Positions 1 to 6,312 of a stretch of DNA of 10,700 nucleotides are shown one piece after another. This DNA comes from Nitrospiria bacterium (GTDB taxonomy: Bacteria > Nitrospirota > CAKKRA01 > 9FT-COMBO-42-15), in assembly GCA_919902475.1 (NCBI GenBank), contig CAKKRA010000409.1, positions 1 to 10,700 on the forward strand, written 5' to 3'. Within the stretch, counting starts at the first letter, position 1, and the number at the start of each line of letters is the position of its first letter. Both the position numbers and the translations under genes were made by a program. Below the pieces are notes generated by a model. It was given only the letters and a program-made list of their open reading frames with translations, did no database searches and had not been told where the DNA came from.

Positions 1-2
1 GC

Positions 3-836
3 AACCTTGAAGGCCCGATCGCTAAAAAAGGCGTAAAAGAAGAGGGAAAGGAATTTACCTTTAAAACAGATCCAAAGGCAGCGGAAGGGCTTGCTAATGC
101 AGGTTTTGATGTTGTCTCCCTTGCCAATAATCATATAATGGATTTTGGGGCTGATGCCTTATTTGAGACAATTGAGCATTTGCAGAAAAATAATATTCAA
201 GGCATTGGCTCTGGAAAGGATTTGTCTGCATCAAGAAAACCTGCCCTGTTTGAAATTAATGGCATAAAGATCGCCTTTCTTGCCTATGCATTTACTTTTC
301 CATTGCACTTTTATGCAGAGCAAGATAAGCCCGGCTCTGCCCCCGGTGTCCCTGAATTTATAGAAAAGGATATCAAGAAGGCAAAACAAAAAAATGACAT
401 TGTTATTGTCTCCTTTCATTGGGGCGCAGAGCTTATGACTGAGCCAAAGGAGTATCAGATTAATATGGGACATAATGCCATTGACTGGGGCGCATCTATT
501 GTATTAGGCCATCACCCGCATGTATTGCAGGGGATAGAGCTGTATAAAAATGGCCTGATTGCCTACAGCATTGGCAATTTTGCCTTTGGCTCTTACAGCA
601 AGAATGTAAAGGACGGGATGATGCTTTCTATAAAATTTAATAAAGCCGGCATAAGCGAGGCAAAAATCATTCCTATCTCTGTTTTTAATATTGATGTCCT
701 TTTCCAGCCAAAAGTATTAAAGGGAGATGAGGCAAAGAGGGTGATTAATCATCTTGAAAAAATCTCGGCGGGGTTTAATACAGAGGTGACGATTGTTGAG
801 GATACAGGAAGACTGATCTTTCCAGGCTTTCACTGA
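3..836 (+). CDS. CapA-family metallophosphatase (poly-gamma-glutamate capsule type), 5'-truncated
   Basis: Reading frame 3 is open from the window edge to TGA at 834-836, giving 277 residues of a protein that normally begins with a membrane anchor and a GD-type metal motif; roughly the first 60-100 residues lie outside the window. Family motifs are visible in order: NLEGPI at the very start, SLANNHIMDFG about residues 38-48, HWGAE in the middle, GHHPHVLQG, and YSIGNFAFG. These are the conserved asparagine/histidine metal-site motifs of the CapA (PGA_cap) branch of calcineurin-like phosphoesterases. CapA/PgsA proteins take part in poly-gamma-glutamate production or export, but many homologues sit outside capsule loci and their substrate is unknown. 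No capB/capC partner is visible here, so a capsule role is not supported by context. The next gene is convergent. Confidence 0.88.
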   Translation, partial: NLEGPIAKKGVKEEGKEFTFKTDPKAAEGLANAGFDVVSLANNHIMDFGADALFETIEHLQKNNIQGIGSGKDLSASRKPALFEINGIKIAFLAYAFTFPLHFYAEQDKPGSAPGVPEFIEKDIKKAKQKNDIVIVSFHWGAELMTEPKEYQINMGHNAIDWGASIVLGHHPHVLQGIELYKNGLIAYSIGNFAFGSYSKNVKDGMMLSIKFNKAGISEAKIIPISVFNIDVLFQPKVLKGDEAKRVINHLEKISAGFNTEVTIVEDTGRLIFPGFH

Positions 837-978
837 CACAGAGTTAAGTTAGGCTGCCATAGCTGTTAAGCATGTCACGGAAATCAGCGCTTGCATAATG
901 TTCTATTGTTATATTGTAAACCTATTCTTTCGGTGTGTCCACTATTTGGTGGGAGTGCAAATTCAAATGCAAAACCTT
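837..978. other. Intergenic gap between convergent capA and flavoprotein genes
   Basis: These 142 bases separate two genes that end toward each other. I see no strong bidirectional terminator: the best inverted repeat is CCAC/GTGG around 939-953 with no T-run. The stretch at 936-957, beginning TGTCCACTATTTGGTGGG, resembles the terminal inverted repeats of some IS3-like elements, but there is no transposase and no second end nearby. The short plus-strand frame from 891 to 1073 runs through the end of the neighbouring gene and has no recognisable product. Confidence 0.4.
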
Positions 979-1554
979 TCAGACGATTGCTGCAAGCCTT
1001 TTGCCTGCTTCATATGCGTCCTTTAAAGCAGTGGGATGTTGAAGGATTGCGCCCTTTTTATCAATTCCAGTAAAGCTCAGCGTCTCATGTAATGGAATGC
1101 TTATTGACCTGAAAAAAGCTTTAGCTGCTGCCTCAGCGCATTGTATGCCTATCTCTTTCTTCATTCCTCCAACAAGCAGTAAAAGTCCTTTTCTTTTATA
1201 TTGACCTTCTGGAATCGGTTTTTTTAGCAGATATTTTTCGCACCAAAATGACTGGCACCTGTCAATCATTATCTTAGCCTGTGCGCTCAGGCCAAAGAAA
1301 AAGATAGGCGACGCTAGAATAACCCTGTCAGCCTCCCTTATTGCATCATATATCTCATCCATATCATCATTTATAATGCAGACGCCTGTCTCGTCGCAGC
1401 CGCCGCAATCCTGGCACGGCTTGATGCTCAGATTATTAAGCTTAAATAACTTTACATCATGCCCTGCTTCATCAATTGCCTTTAATGTCTCTTTCAGCAA
1501 AATATCTATATTTCCTTCTATCCTTGGGCTTCCATGAAACGCTGCTACTTTCAT
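979..1554 (-). CDS. Iron-sulfur flavoprotein-like NAD(P)H/FMN oxidoreductase (flavodoxin fold)
   Basis: The protein has the flavodoxin-like FMN reductase fold: KVAAFHGSPRIEGN at the N-terminus is the FMN phosphate loop, and VILASPIFFFGLSAQAK is the second flavin-contacting segment. Counting from the upstream ATG at 1560, cysteines lie at 49, 52, 55 and 61 (C-x2-C-x2-C-x5-C), the compact motif that holds a [4Fe-4S] cluster in methanogen-type iron-sulfur flavoproteins; total length (about 191) also fits that family. I prefer the ATG at 1554 because GAGGGA at about 1562-1567 sits 8 nt before it but only 2 nt before the ATG at 1560. The gene is last in an apparent operon behind rubredoxin (gap of 15 bp to this start) and flavodiiron protein. 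It probably passes electrons from NAD(P)H or ferredoxin to rubredoxin or directly to O2/peroxide; that role is inferred from neighbours. Confidence 0.85.
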   Translation of the reverse strand: MKVAAFHGSPRIEGNIDILLKETLKAIDEAGHDVKLFKLNNLSIKPCQDCGGCDETGVCIINDDMDEIYDAIREADRVILASPIFFFGLSAQAKIMIDRCQSFWCEKYLLKKPIPEGQYKRKGLLLLVGGMKKEIGIQCAEAAAKAFFRSISIPLHETLSFTGIDKKGAILQHPTALKDAYEAGKRLAAIV

Positions 1555-1569
1555 TGGCATTTCCCTCTT

Positions 1570-1701
1570 TTATCCTTTTTTCTTAAATGCATCCTTTGGC
1601 GCATTGCATACAGGACATTTCCAGTTAGCAGGAAGCTGTTCAAATGGGATTCCCTCTTCTTCTTCATCATATACATAACCGCATACTGTGCATTCCCACA
1701 T
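1570..1701 (-). CDS. Rubredoxin, short form (43 aa)
   Basis: This small gene encodes [17 protein letters not shown]..., ending [15 protein letters not shown]. The two CxxC pairs (C4/C7 and C29/C32) with GYVYD after the first and FxxLPxxWxCP before the second are the iron-binding rubredoxin pattern. The gap between the pairs is 21 residues against about 29 in classical 52-54 residue rubredoxins, matching the shortened (about 45 aa) type known from Desulfovibrio desulfuricans. The ATG at 1701 is preceded by AAAGGGGG about 10 nt upstream. It lies 15 bp after the flavodiiron protein gene and before the iron-sulfur flavoprotein gene on the same strand. Rubredoxin is the usual electron donor to flavodiiron proteins, so the order matches its job. 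Confidence 0.93.
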   Translation of the reverse strand: MWECTVCGYVYDEEEEGIPFEQLPANWKCPVCNAPKDAFKKKG

Positions 1702-1716
1702 TATTAAATACCCCCT

Positions 1717-2934
1717 TTATTCAAATTTTTTATGATATTCCTTTACCTTTTTTGCAAAGCTTCTTCCAAACGCATAACACTGTTTTTCGTCTTCAGCAGA
1801 AGGCCTGTAAATAACCTGAATGCCCGGCTCTGCTACCTCAAGCCCCATACGCTTGAATTCCTCATACGCCTCTTTTACCGCCCCGCCGCCCCATCCGTAG
1901 CTTCCAAAGGCGCCGGCAATACGGTTCTTTGGTCTTAACCCCCTCAAATGGGTCATAAACTCTGCAACTGTAGGAAACATGACATTGTTCAGAGTCGGGG
2001 TTCCGATAAGGCAGGCCCTTGATTTCCAGAATTCCTTTATAGCAACGCTCATGGGTGTTGCACGCAGTTTTATCACCTTGCAGTCTATACCCTCATCCCT
2101 TATACCCTGCATGATTGGAAGCGTCATATATTCTGTGCTGTACCACATAGTATCATAGATTATGGCAACCCTCAGCGAAGCCTTGCCATCTGCCATATCT
2201 ATATACTTCTTCACAACCCTTTTCGGCTCTCTTCTCCATATCACACCGTGGTCCGGCGCAATCATATCTATTTCAAGGCCAAGTTTTTCTATCTCGGCTA
2301 TCTTCGCCTTGATAAGCTGGCCGAATGGCATGAGTATGTTTGAATAGTAATCTATCACAGCATCATCAAGTTCAGCATAAGAGGAGCACTCAACAAATTC
2401 GTCATCAAATCTGGCAGATGTGGCAAGATGCTGCCCAAACGCATCCTGCGAGATAAGAAGCCTCGCCTCCTTTACATATGTCATCATTGAATCAGGCCAG
2501 TGAATCATGGGCGTTTCAAGAAATAGGAGGCTGTATCTGCCTGTATTCAATATGTCTCCGGTCTTTACTATCTTAAATTTCCATTTTGATGTATCAAAGT
2601 ATCTGTCAAGCCCCTTTTTGCCCCTCTCTGATATATATATGGTTGCATCAGGCGCAAGCCCCATAATCTTATCAATACTGCTTGCATGGTCAGGTTCAAT
2701 GTGGTTTATAATTAGATTAGCTATTTTTGCCGGGTTGACAACGCTTTTTATGTTATCAATGGCAATCTCGTGGAAATTGTGCTTCACTGTATCAACAAGA
2801 GTTATCTGCTCATCTATAATCAAATAATTGTTATAGGTTGTTCCATTAGGCGTAACATAGCCATGAAAATCCCTTACGCCCCAGTCTATAGCGCCAACCC
2901 AGAAAACATCCTTTTTAATCTCTATAGCCTTCAT
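1717..2934 (-). CDS. Flavodiiron protein (A-type flavoprotein, rubredoxin:O2/NO oxidoreductase)
   Basis: The 405-residue protein has the two standard domains. Residues 1 to about 250 form a metallo-beta-lactamase-like domain with the full di-iron ligand set: H78-x-E80-x-D82-H83, H145 (in IHWPDSM), D164 (in ISQDAFGQH) and H229 (in APDHGVIW). Residues about 255-395 form a flavodoxin domain whose FMN phosphate loop is IIYDTMWYSTEYM, with GSYGWGGGAV as a second flavin contact. No C-terminal rubredoxin or flavin-reductase extension is present, so this is class A and needs an external donor, which the next gene supplies. Such cytoplasmic enzymes reduce O2 to water and/or NO to N2O in anaerobes; sequence alone does not tell which. 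The ATG at 2934 has AGGAGA 5 nt upstream. It is first in the operon, and promoter-like sequences lie directly upstream. Confidence 0.96.
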   Translation of the reverse strand: MKAIEIKKDVFWVGAIDWGVRDFHGYVTPNGTTYNNYLIIDEQITLVDTVKHNFHEIAIDNIKSVVNPAKIANLIINHIEPDHASSIDKIMGLAPDATIYISERGKKGLDRYFDTSKWKFKIVKTGDILNTGRYSLLFLETPMIHWPDSMMTYVKEARLLISQDAFGQHLATSARFDDEFVECSSYAELDDAVIDYYSNILMPFGQLIKAKIAEIEKLGLEIDMIAPDHGVIWRREPKRVVKKYIDMADGKASLRVAIIYDTMWYSTEYMTLPIMQGIRDEGIDCKVIKLRATPMSVAIKEFWKSRACLIGTPTLNNVMFPTVAEFMTHLRGLRPKNRIAGAFGSYGWGGGAVKEAYEEFKRMGLEVAEPGIQVIYRPSAEDEKQCYAFGRSFAKKVKEYHKKFE

Positions 2935-2953
2935 AATTTCTCCTTCAAAGGAT

Positions 2954-3029
2954 ATTATACACGTTTTCGTTTCTAAAATTATCTTTTTGATTTTAATATT
3001 ACAATATAGGAATAGCGCATAATTGTCAA
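2954..3029 (-). promoter_or_regulatory. Putative promoter region of the flavodiiron protein operon
   Basis: Reading the minus strand, a perfect -35 TTGACA (3024-3029) is followed after exactly 17 bp by TATTGT (3001-3006), a 4/6 match to -10. The -35 context CTTGACAAT is identical to the one upstream of rpsT. A second, perfect TATAAT lies nearer the gene (2954-2959) but has no good -35 and would leave a leader of only about 15 nt. An inverted repeat ATATT-AC-AATAT (2996-3007, plus-strand reading) covers the first -10 box and could be an operator for a repressor; which one is unknown. Confidence 0.45.
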
Positions 3030-3073
3030 GAAGGTGCCAGAAAAGTGCGCAATGTTAGTCAAAGAGAAAGCCC

Positions 3074-3100
3074 TTGCGAAAAAGGAATTATTGTGATAAT
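3074..3100 (+). promoter_or_regulatory. leuS: Putative extended -10 promoter of leuS
   Basis: GATAAT at 3095-3100 matches -10 in five of six positions and is preceded by TG at the right distance (TGT at 3092-3094), making an extended -10. The best -35 candidate is TTGCGA at 3074-3079, with a short 15-bp spacer. Transcription would begin near 3107, at the left edge of the palindrome described next, leaving a leader of about 40 nt before leuS. This is a consensus match only. Confidence 0.35.
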
Positions 3101-3136
3101 TTTACCTCGTTAGAAAAATTTTTCTAACTGGGTAAA
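3101..3136. promoter_or_regulatory. Large palindrome in the leuS leader
   Basis: Positions 3109-3128 read GTTAGAAAAATTTTTCTAAC, a perfect 20-bp palindrome with no unpaired centre. Flanking it, TTTACC (3101-3106) pairs with GGTAAA (3131-3136), with two poorly pairing positions on each side between the arms. As RNA it could form an eight-pair hairpin with an AAUU loop at the 5' end of the leuS transcript; as DNA it could be an operator at the start site. It ends 10 nt before the leuS ATG, and only a weak Shine-Dalgarno (GGG, part of the right arm) is present, so folding could affect translation. It lacks T-box hallmarks. Confidence 0.6.
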
Positions 3137-3146
3137 CAAACAATTT

Positions 3147-5756
3147 ATGGAAAATAAATACACTCCAAAAGACATAGAGCAAAAGTGGCAGGGGAACTGG
3201 GAGGGGCTTTTTGTTTCAAAGGAAGACCCGAAGAAAAAGAAGTATTACTGCCTTGAGATGTTTCCATATCCCTCCGGCAGGATACACATGGGACATGTGA
3301 GGAATTATGTTATAGGCGATGTTATTGCCCGCTATAAGATAATGAATGGTTATTCTGTGATTCACCCAATTGGCTGGGATGCCTTTGGAATGCCTGCAGA
3401 GAATGCTGCTATTGAAAAGGGGATACATCCTGCAAAATGGACATATGAAAATATTGCAAGCATGAAGGCGCAGATAAAAAAGCTCGGCCTGAGCTATGAC
3501 TGGAGCAGGGAGATAGCAACCTGCGATGAGGATTATTACAAATGGAACCAATGGCTCTTTTTAAAGATGTATGAAAAGGGCATTGCATATAAAAAGAAGT
3601 CCTTTGTAAACTGGTGCCCTTCATGCGAGACAGTCCTTGCAAATGAGCAGGTAGAGGATGGAAAGTGCTGGAGGTGCGACTCTATTGTAAAGCAGAAGGA
3701 GCTTGAGCAGTGGTTCTTTAAGATTACTGACTATGCAGAGGAGCTCCTTTCATATACAGATAAGCTTCCCGGCTGGCCAGAGAATGTGCTGATGATGCAG
3801 AGGAACTGGATTGGAAAGAGCACTGGCGCTGAGATAGATTTTCCCATAGCTGGCACAAAAGAAAAGATTACTGTCTTTACAACAAGGCAGGATACTATTT
3901 TTGGCGCAACCTTTATGAGTATTGCAGCAGAGCACCCAATGGTTAAGGTTCTGGTTAAGGGCAGAAACACGGAAAAGGATGTAATGAAGTTTATTGAAAA
4001 GGTGATGCAGGAGGATAAGATAGAAAGGACAGGGGAAGGGACAGAAAAGGAAGGAATTTTCACTGGCGCCTATGCAATTAATCCATTTACAAAAAAAGAG
4101 ATTCCAATATGGATTGGAAATTTTGTGCTGATGGAATATGGTACAGGCGCAGTTATGGCTGTGCCGTGCCATGATACAAGGGATTTTGCATTTGCAAAGA
4201 AATATAATATTTCAATGCAGCTTGTTATACAGAATCCTGAAAGAACACTCTCAGTTGATGCAATGAAGGATGCCTATGTTGATGACGGTTTTCTTGCAAA
4301 TTCAGGGGAGTTTAATAACCTCTCTTCATCAGATGCAAAGGAGAGGATTGTAGATTATCTTGAAAAGAATGGCATTGGCAAAAGACGCGTAAATTATCGT
4401 TTGCGGGACTGGGGCATATCAAGGCAGAGATACTGGGGGACGCCGATACCTATGGTATACTGCAATCAATGCGGCATTGTGCCTGTGCCTGAAAAAGACT
4501 TGCCTGTGAAGCTCCCAAAGGATGTTGCATTTACTGGAAAGGGCGGCTCACCGCTTTTGGATGCAAAGGGTTTTGTAAATGTAAAATGTCCGAAGTGTAA
4601 AGGTGATGCAAGAAGAGAGACAGATACAATGGATACATTTGTGGACTCATCATGGTATTTCCTCCGTTACACATCACCTAAAAATAATGACAGGCCATTT
4701 GATTCAGAAAAGGCAGGATACTGGATGCCTGTTGACCAGTATATAGGCGGCATTGAGCATGCTGTTATGCATCTTTTATATTCAAGATTTTTTACAAAGG
4801 TGGTGCGCGACCTCGGCTTGACAAAGATAGACGAGCCCTTTACAAACCTTCTTACACAGGGCATGGTCTGCAAAGAGACATTAAGATGCCCTGAGCATGG
4901 ATGGCTGTTTCCCGAAGATGTTAAGGATGACAAATGCAGGCTCTGCGGAAAAGCGGTTGAAAGAGGACGTGTTGAAAAGATGTCCAAGTCAAAAAAGAAT
5001 GTTATAGACCCTGATAAGCTGATAGACGCCTATGGCGCTGATACTGTGAGGCTCTTTTCACTCTTTGCAGCTCCGCCTGAAAAGGATCTGGAGTGGAGCG
5101 ATCAGGGTGTTGATGGCGCCTGGAGATTTTTGAACAGGGTATGGAATCTTGTGGTAAAATACAGCGATGAGATTAAAGATGCAAAATCTGAGATAGAAAT
5201 TGCCATGTTAAATGACAATGAAAAGGCGCTTTATAGAAAGACCCACCAGACCATAAAAAAGGTTGCAGAGGACATGGAGAGGGACTTTCATTTTAATACT
5301 GCTATTGCAGCTATGATGGAGCTGGTAAACGAGATATCCGGAAGCGGAGACATTAAAATCCCCTCTCCCCTTGTGGGAGAGGGTAAGGGTGAGGGGGAAA
5401 AGAGGGCTAATCATGCCCCTGTCATGAAGGCTGCCCTTGAGGCATTAATTATCCTCCTTTCCCCCTTTGCCCCTCACATATGCGATGAGCTTTGGTCAAT
5501 GCTTGGGAATAAGGGCTCTGTTATTAATATTGCATGGCCGCAATATAATCAAGATGCAATAAAGGCAGAGGAGATGCTGATTGTGATTCAGATAAATGGA
5601 AAGGTAAGGGGAAGGGTTAACCTTCCTGCTAACACAGCAGAGGAGGATATCAAAAAGACTGCGCTTGCTGACACAAAGACTAAGGAATGGATTTCCGGGA
5701 AGGAAATAAAAAAGGTTATTGTTGTGCAGAACAAGCTGGTGAATATTGTGGTGTAA
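3147..5756 (+). CDS. leuS: Leucyl-tRNA synthetase
   Basis: This class I enzyme charges tRNA-Leu with leucine in the cytoplasm. The 869-residue length matches bacterial LeuS (about 860). Signatures: [11 protein letters not shown] with HMGH at 47-50 (HIGH motif), [13 protein letters not shown] and [13 protein letters not shown] in the CP1 editing domain, [13 protein letters not shown], and KMSKS at 611-615. Three zinc-knuckle candidates are visible: C157/C160 with C174/C177, C439/C442 with C481/C484, and C581-H584 with C597-C600 just before KMSKS. The anticodon-binding helical domain holds an unusual low-complexity loop at about residues 739-752, produced by a palindromic repeat (see that entry). 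The ATG at 3147 gives the normal N-terminus; its Shine-Dalgarno is weak. lptE follows after 3 bp and holA after that, an order shared with E. coli (leuS-lptE-holA), so they are probably co-transcribed. Confidence 0.98.
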   Translation: MENKYTPKDIEQKWQGNWEGLFVSKEDPKKKKYYCLEMFPYPSGRIHMGHVRNYVIGDVIARYKIMNGYSVIHPIGWDAFGMPAENAAIEKGIHPAKWTYENIASMKAQIKKLGLSYDWSREIATCDEDYYKWNQWLFLKMYEKGIAYKKKSFVNWCPSCETVLANEQVEDGKCWRCDSIVKQKELEQWFFKITDYAEELLSYTDKLPGWPENVLMMQRNWIGKSTGAEIDFPIAGTKEKITVFTTRQDTIFGATFMSIAAEHPMVKVLVKGRNTEKDVMKFIEKVMQEDKIERTGEGTEKEGIFTGAYAINPFTKKEIPIWIGNFVLMEYGTGAVMAVPCHDTRDFAFAKKYNISMQLVIQNPERTLSVDAMKDAYVDDGFLANSGEFNNLSSSDAKERIVDYLEKNGIGKRRVNYRLRDWGISRQRYWGTPIPMVYCNQCGIVPVPEKDLPVKLPKDVAFTGKGGSPLLDAKGFVNVKCPKCKGDARRETDTMDTFVDSSWYFLRYTSPKNNDRPFDSEKAGYWMPVDQYIGGIEHAVMHLLYSRFFTKVVRDLGLTKIDEPFTNLLTQGMVCKETLRCPEHGWLFPEDVKDDKCRLCGKAVERGRVEKMSKSKKNVIDPDKLIDAYGADTVRLFSLFAAPPEKDLEWSDQGVDGAWRFLNRVWNLVVKYSDEIKDAKSEIEIAMLNDNEKALYRKTHQTIKKVAEDMERDFHFNTAIAAMMELVNEISGSGDIKIPSPLVGEGKGEGEKRANHAPVMKAALEALIILLSPFAPHICDELWSMLGNKGSVINIAWPQYNQDAIKAEEMLIVIQINGKVRGRVNLPANTAEEDIKKTALADTKTKEWISGKEIKKVIVVQNKLVNIVV
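5361..5397 (+). repeat. Palindromic dispersed-repeat-like element inside leuS
   Basis: CCCTCTCCC (5361-5369) and GGGAGAGGG (5375-5383) form a perfect 9-bp stem around a CTTGT loop, followed by TAAGGGTGAGGGGG. This pyrimidine/purine palindrome with an AGGGTGAGGG tail is the layout of a family of small intergenic palindromic repeats seen in many bacterial genomes; its reverse-strand translation, [11 protein letters not shown], is typical of spurious ORFs over such repeats. Here it lies in the leuS frame and encodes [14 protein letters not shown] without a stop. No other copy occurs in this window. Family membership is from memory of the pattern, not from a search. Confidence 0.7.
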
Positions 5757-5759
5757 AAT

Positions 5760-6281
5760 ATGAAAATAAATTTAAAAAAAATATCAATTGCTATGTTATT
5801 TCTCTTAATTATTTCCTCCTGCGGCTACCGCTTTTCAGGAAGGGCGAATGAACTCCCTTCACATATAAAGGCAGTTGCAATTCCAATATTTGTTAATTCA
5901 ACGCAGGAGCCTCTGATTGAAAGCGTTATTACAAACAAGGTGATTCAGGAGTTTATTGGAGATGGAAGATTAAAGGTTGTTGACAGTTCAAAGGCAGATG
6001 CAGTGCTTAAGGGCAGGATATATGCCTTTAGTCTTGCGCCGTTATCCTTTGACAGAGGCGATAATGTCCTTGAATACAGGGTGGTAATACAGTGTGAACT
6101 GGTTTTAGAGGATGTAAAGGAGAATAAGATTATCTGGAAGGAGCCTGCGCTTACTCAGTCAGCAGATTATAAGGTTTCAGGCGATATCTCTGCAACAAGG
6201 ACTGCAAAGGACAGGGCAATAGAAGAGGCATCTAAAAGATTTGCTTCGGACTTAGTGGCGCGTGTATTTGAGGGATTCTAA
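5760..6281 (+). CDS. lptE: LPS-assembly lipoprotein LptE
   Basis: The 173-residue product starts with a basic segment and hydrophobic stretch (MKINLKKISIAMLFLLII) ending in the lipobox ISSC, so Cys21 would be lipidated after signal peptidase II cleavage. Mature GYRFSGR and the following VAIPIFVNSTQEPLIE, then a pattern of beta strands (VLEYRVVIQCELVL) with a C-terminal helix, match the LptE/RlpB family. LptE sits in the outer membrane inside the LptD barrel and helps deliver LPS to the surface. The family is divergent, so position matters: it lies 3 bp after leuS and just before holA, the conserved neighbourhood of lptE. It is about the usual length (E. coli 193 aa). The presence of lptE implies an LPS-bearing outer membrane. 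Confidence 0.9.
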   Translation: MKINLKKISIAMLFLLIISSCGYRFSGRANELPSHIKAVAIPIFVNSTQEPLIESVITNKVIQEFIGDGRLKVVDSSKADAVLKGRIYAFSLAPLSFDRGDNVLEYRVVIQCELVLEDVKENKIIWKEPALTQSADYKVSGDISATRTAKDRAIEEASKRFASDLVARVFEGF

Positions 6282-6283
6282 TA

Positions 6284-6310
6284 ATGACTTTGCCGTGGAA
6301 ATTTAGGTGA
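6284..6310 (+). CDS. Possible eight-codon coupling minigene between lptE and holA
   Basis: An ATG at 6284 opens a frame reading MTLPWKFR and stopping at TGA 6308-6310. It has a good Shine-Dalgarno, GAGGGA at 6270-6275, eight bases upstream, and begins two bases after the lptE stop. Its stop lies 2 nt before the preferred holA ATG and overlaps the holA AGGTGA. Ribosomes finishing lptE could translate it and be delivered to holA. It may equally be chance, because GAGGGATTC also encodes the end of LptE. No function is claimed for the peptide. Confidence 0.25.
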   Translation: MTLPWKFR

Positions 6311-6312
6311 TT

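Noticed and set aside
3..836. Capsule (poly-gamma-glutamate) biosynthesis locus
   Set aside because: Only a CapA-like protein is visible, with no CapB or CapC neighbour on the side that can be seen; CapA homologues are common outside capsule operons.
891..1073. 60-codon plus-strand frame crossing into the iron-sulfur flavoprotein gene
   Set aside because: Half of it is antisense to a conserved gene and the product is unrecognisable.
2162..2827. Plus-strand frames opposite the flavodiiron protein gene
   Set aside because: Antisense shadows of a gene whose every metal ligand is conserved.
3035..3146. T-box or leader-peptide control of leuS
   Set aside because: No specifier loop, no AGGGUGG-type antiterminator sequence, and no leucine-rich short frame was seen in the leader; the only structure is the palindrome.
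3731..4172. Two overlapping minus-strand frames of 110 and 140 codons within leuS
   Set aside because: They lie wholly inside a well-supported LeuS coding region, lack ribosome sites and show no family features.
5208..5414. Minus-strand frame in leuS containing [11 protein letters not shown]
   Set aside because: This translation is the typical by-product of reading a palindromic repeat on its other strand; leuS is the real gene here.
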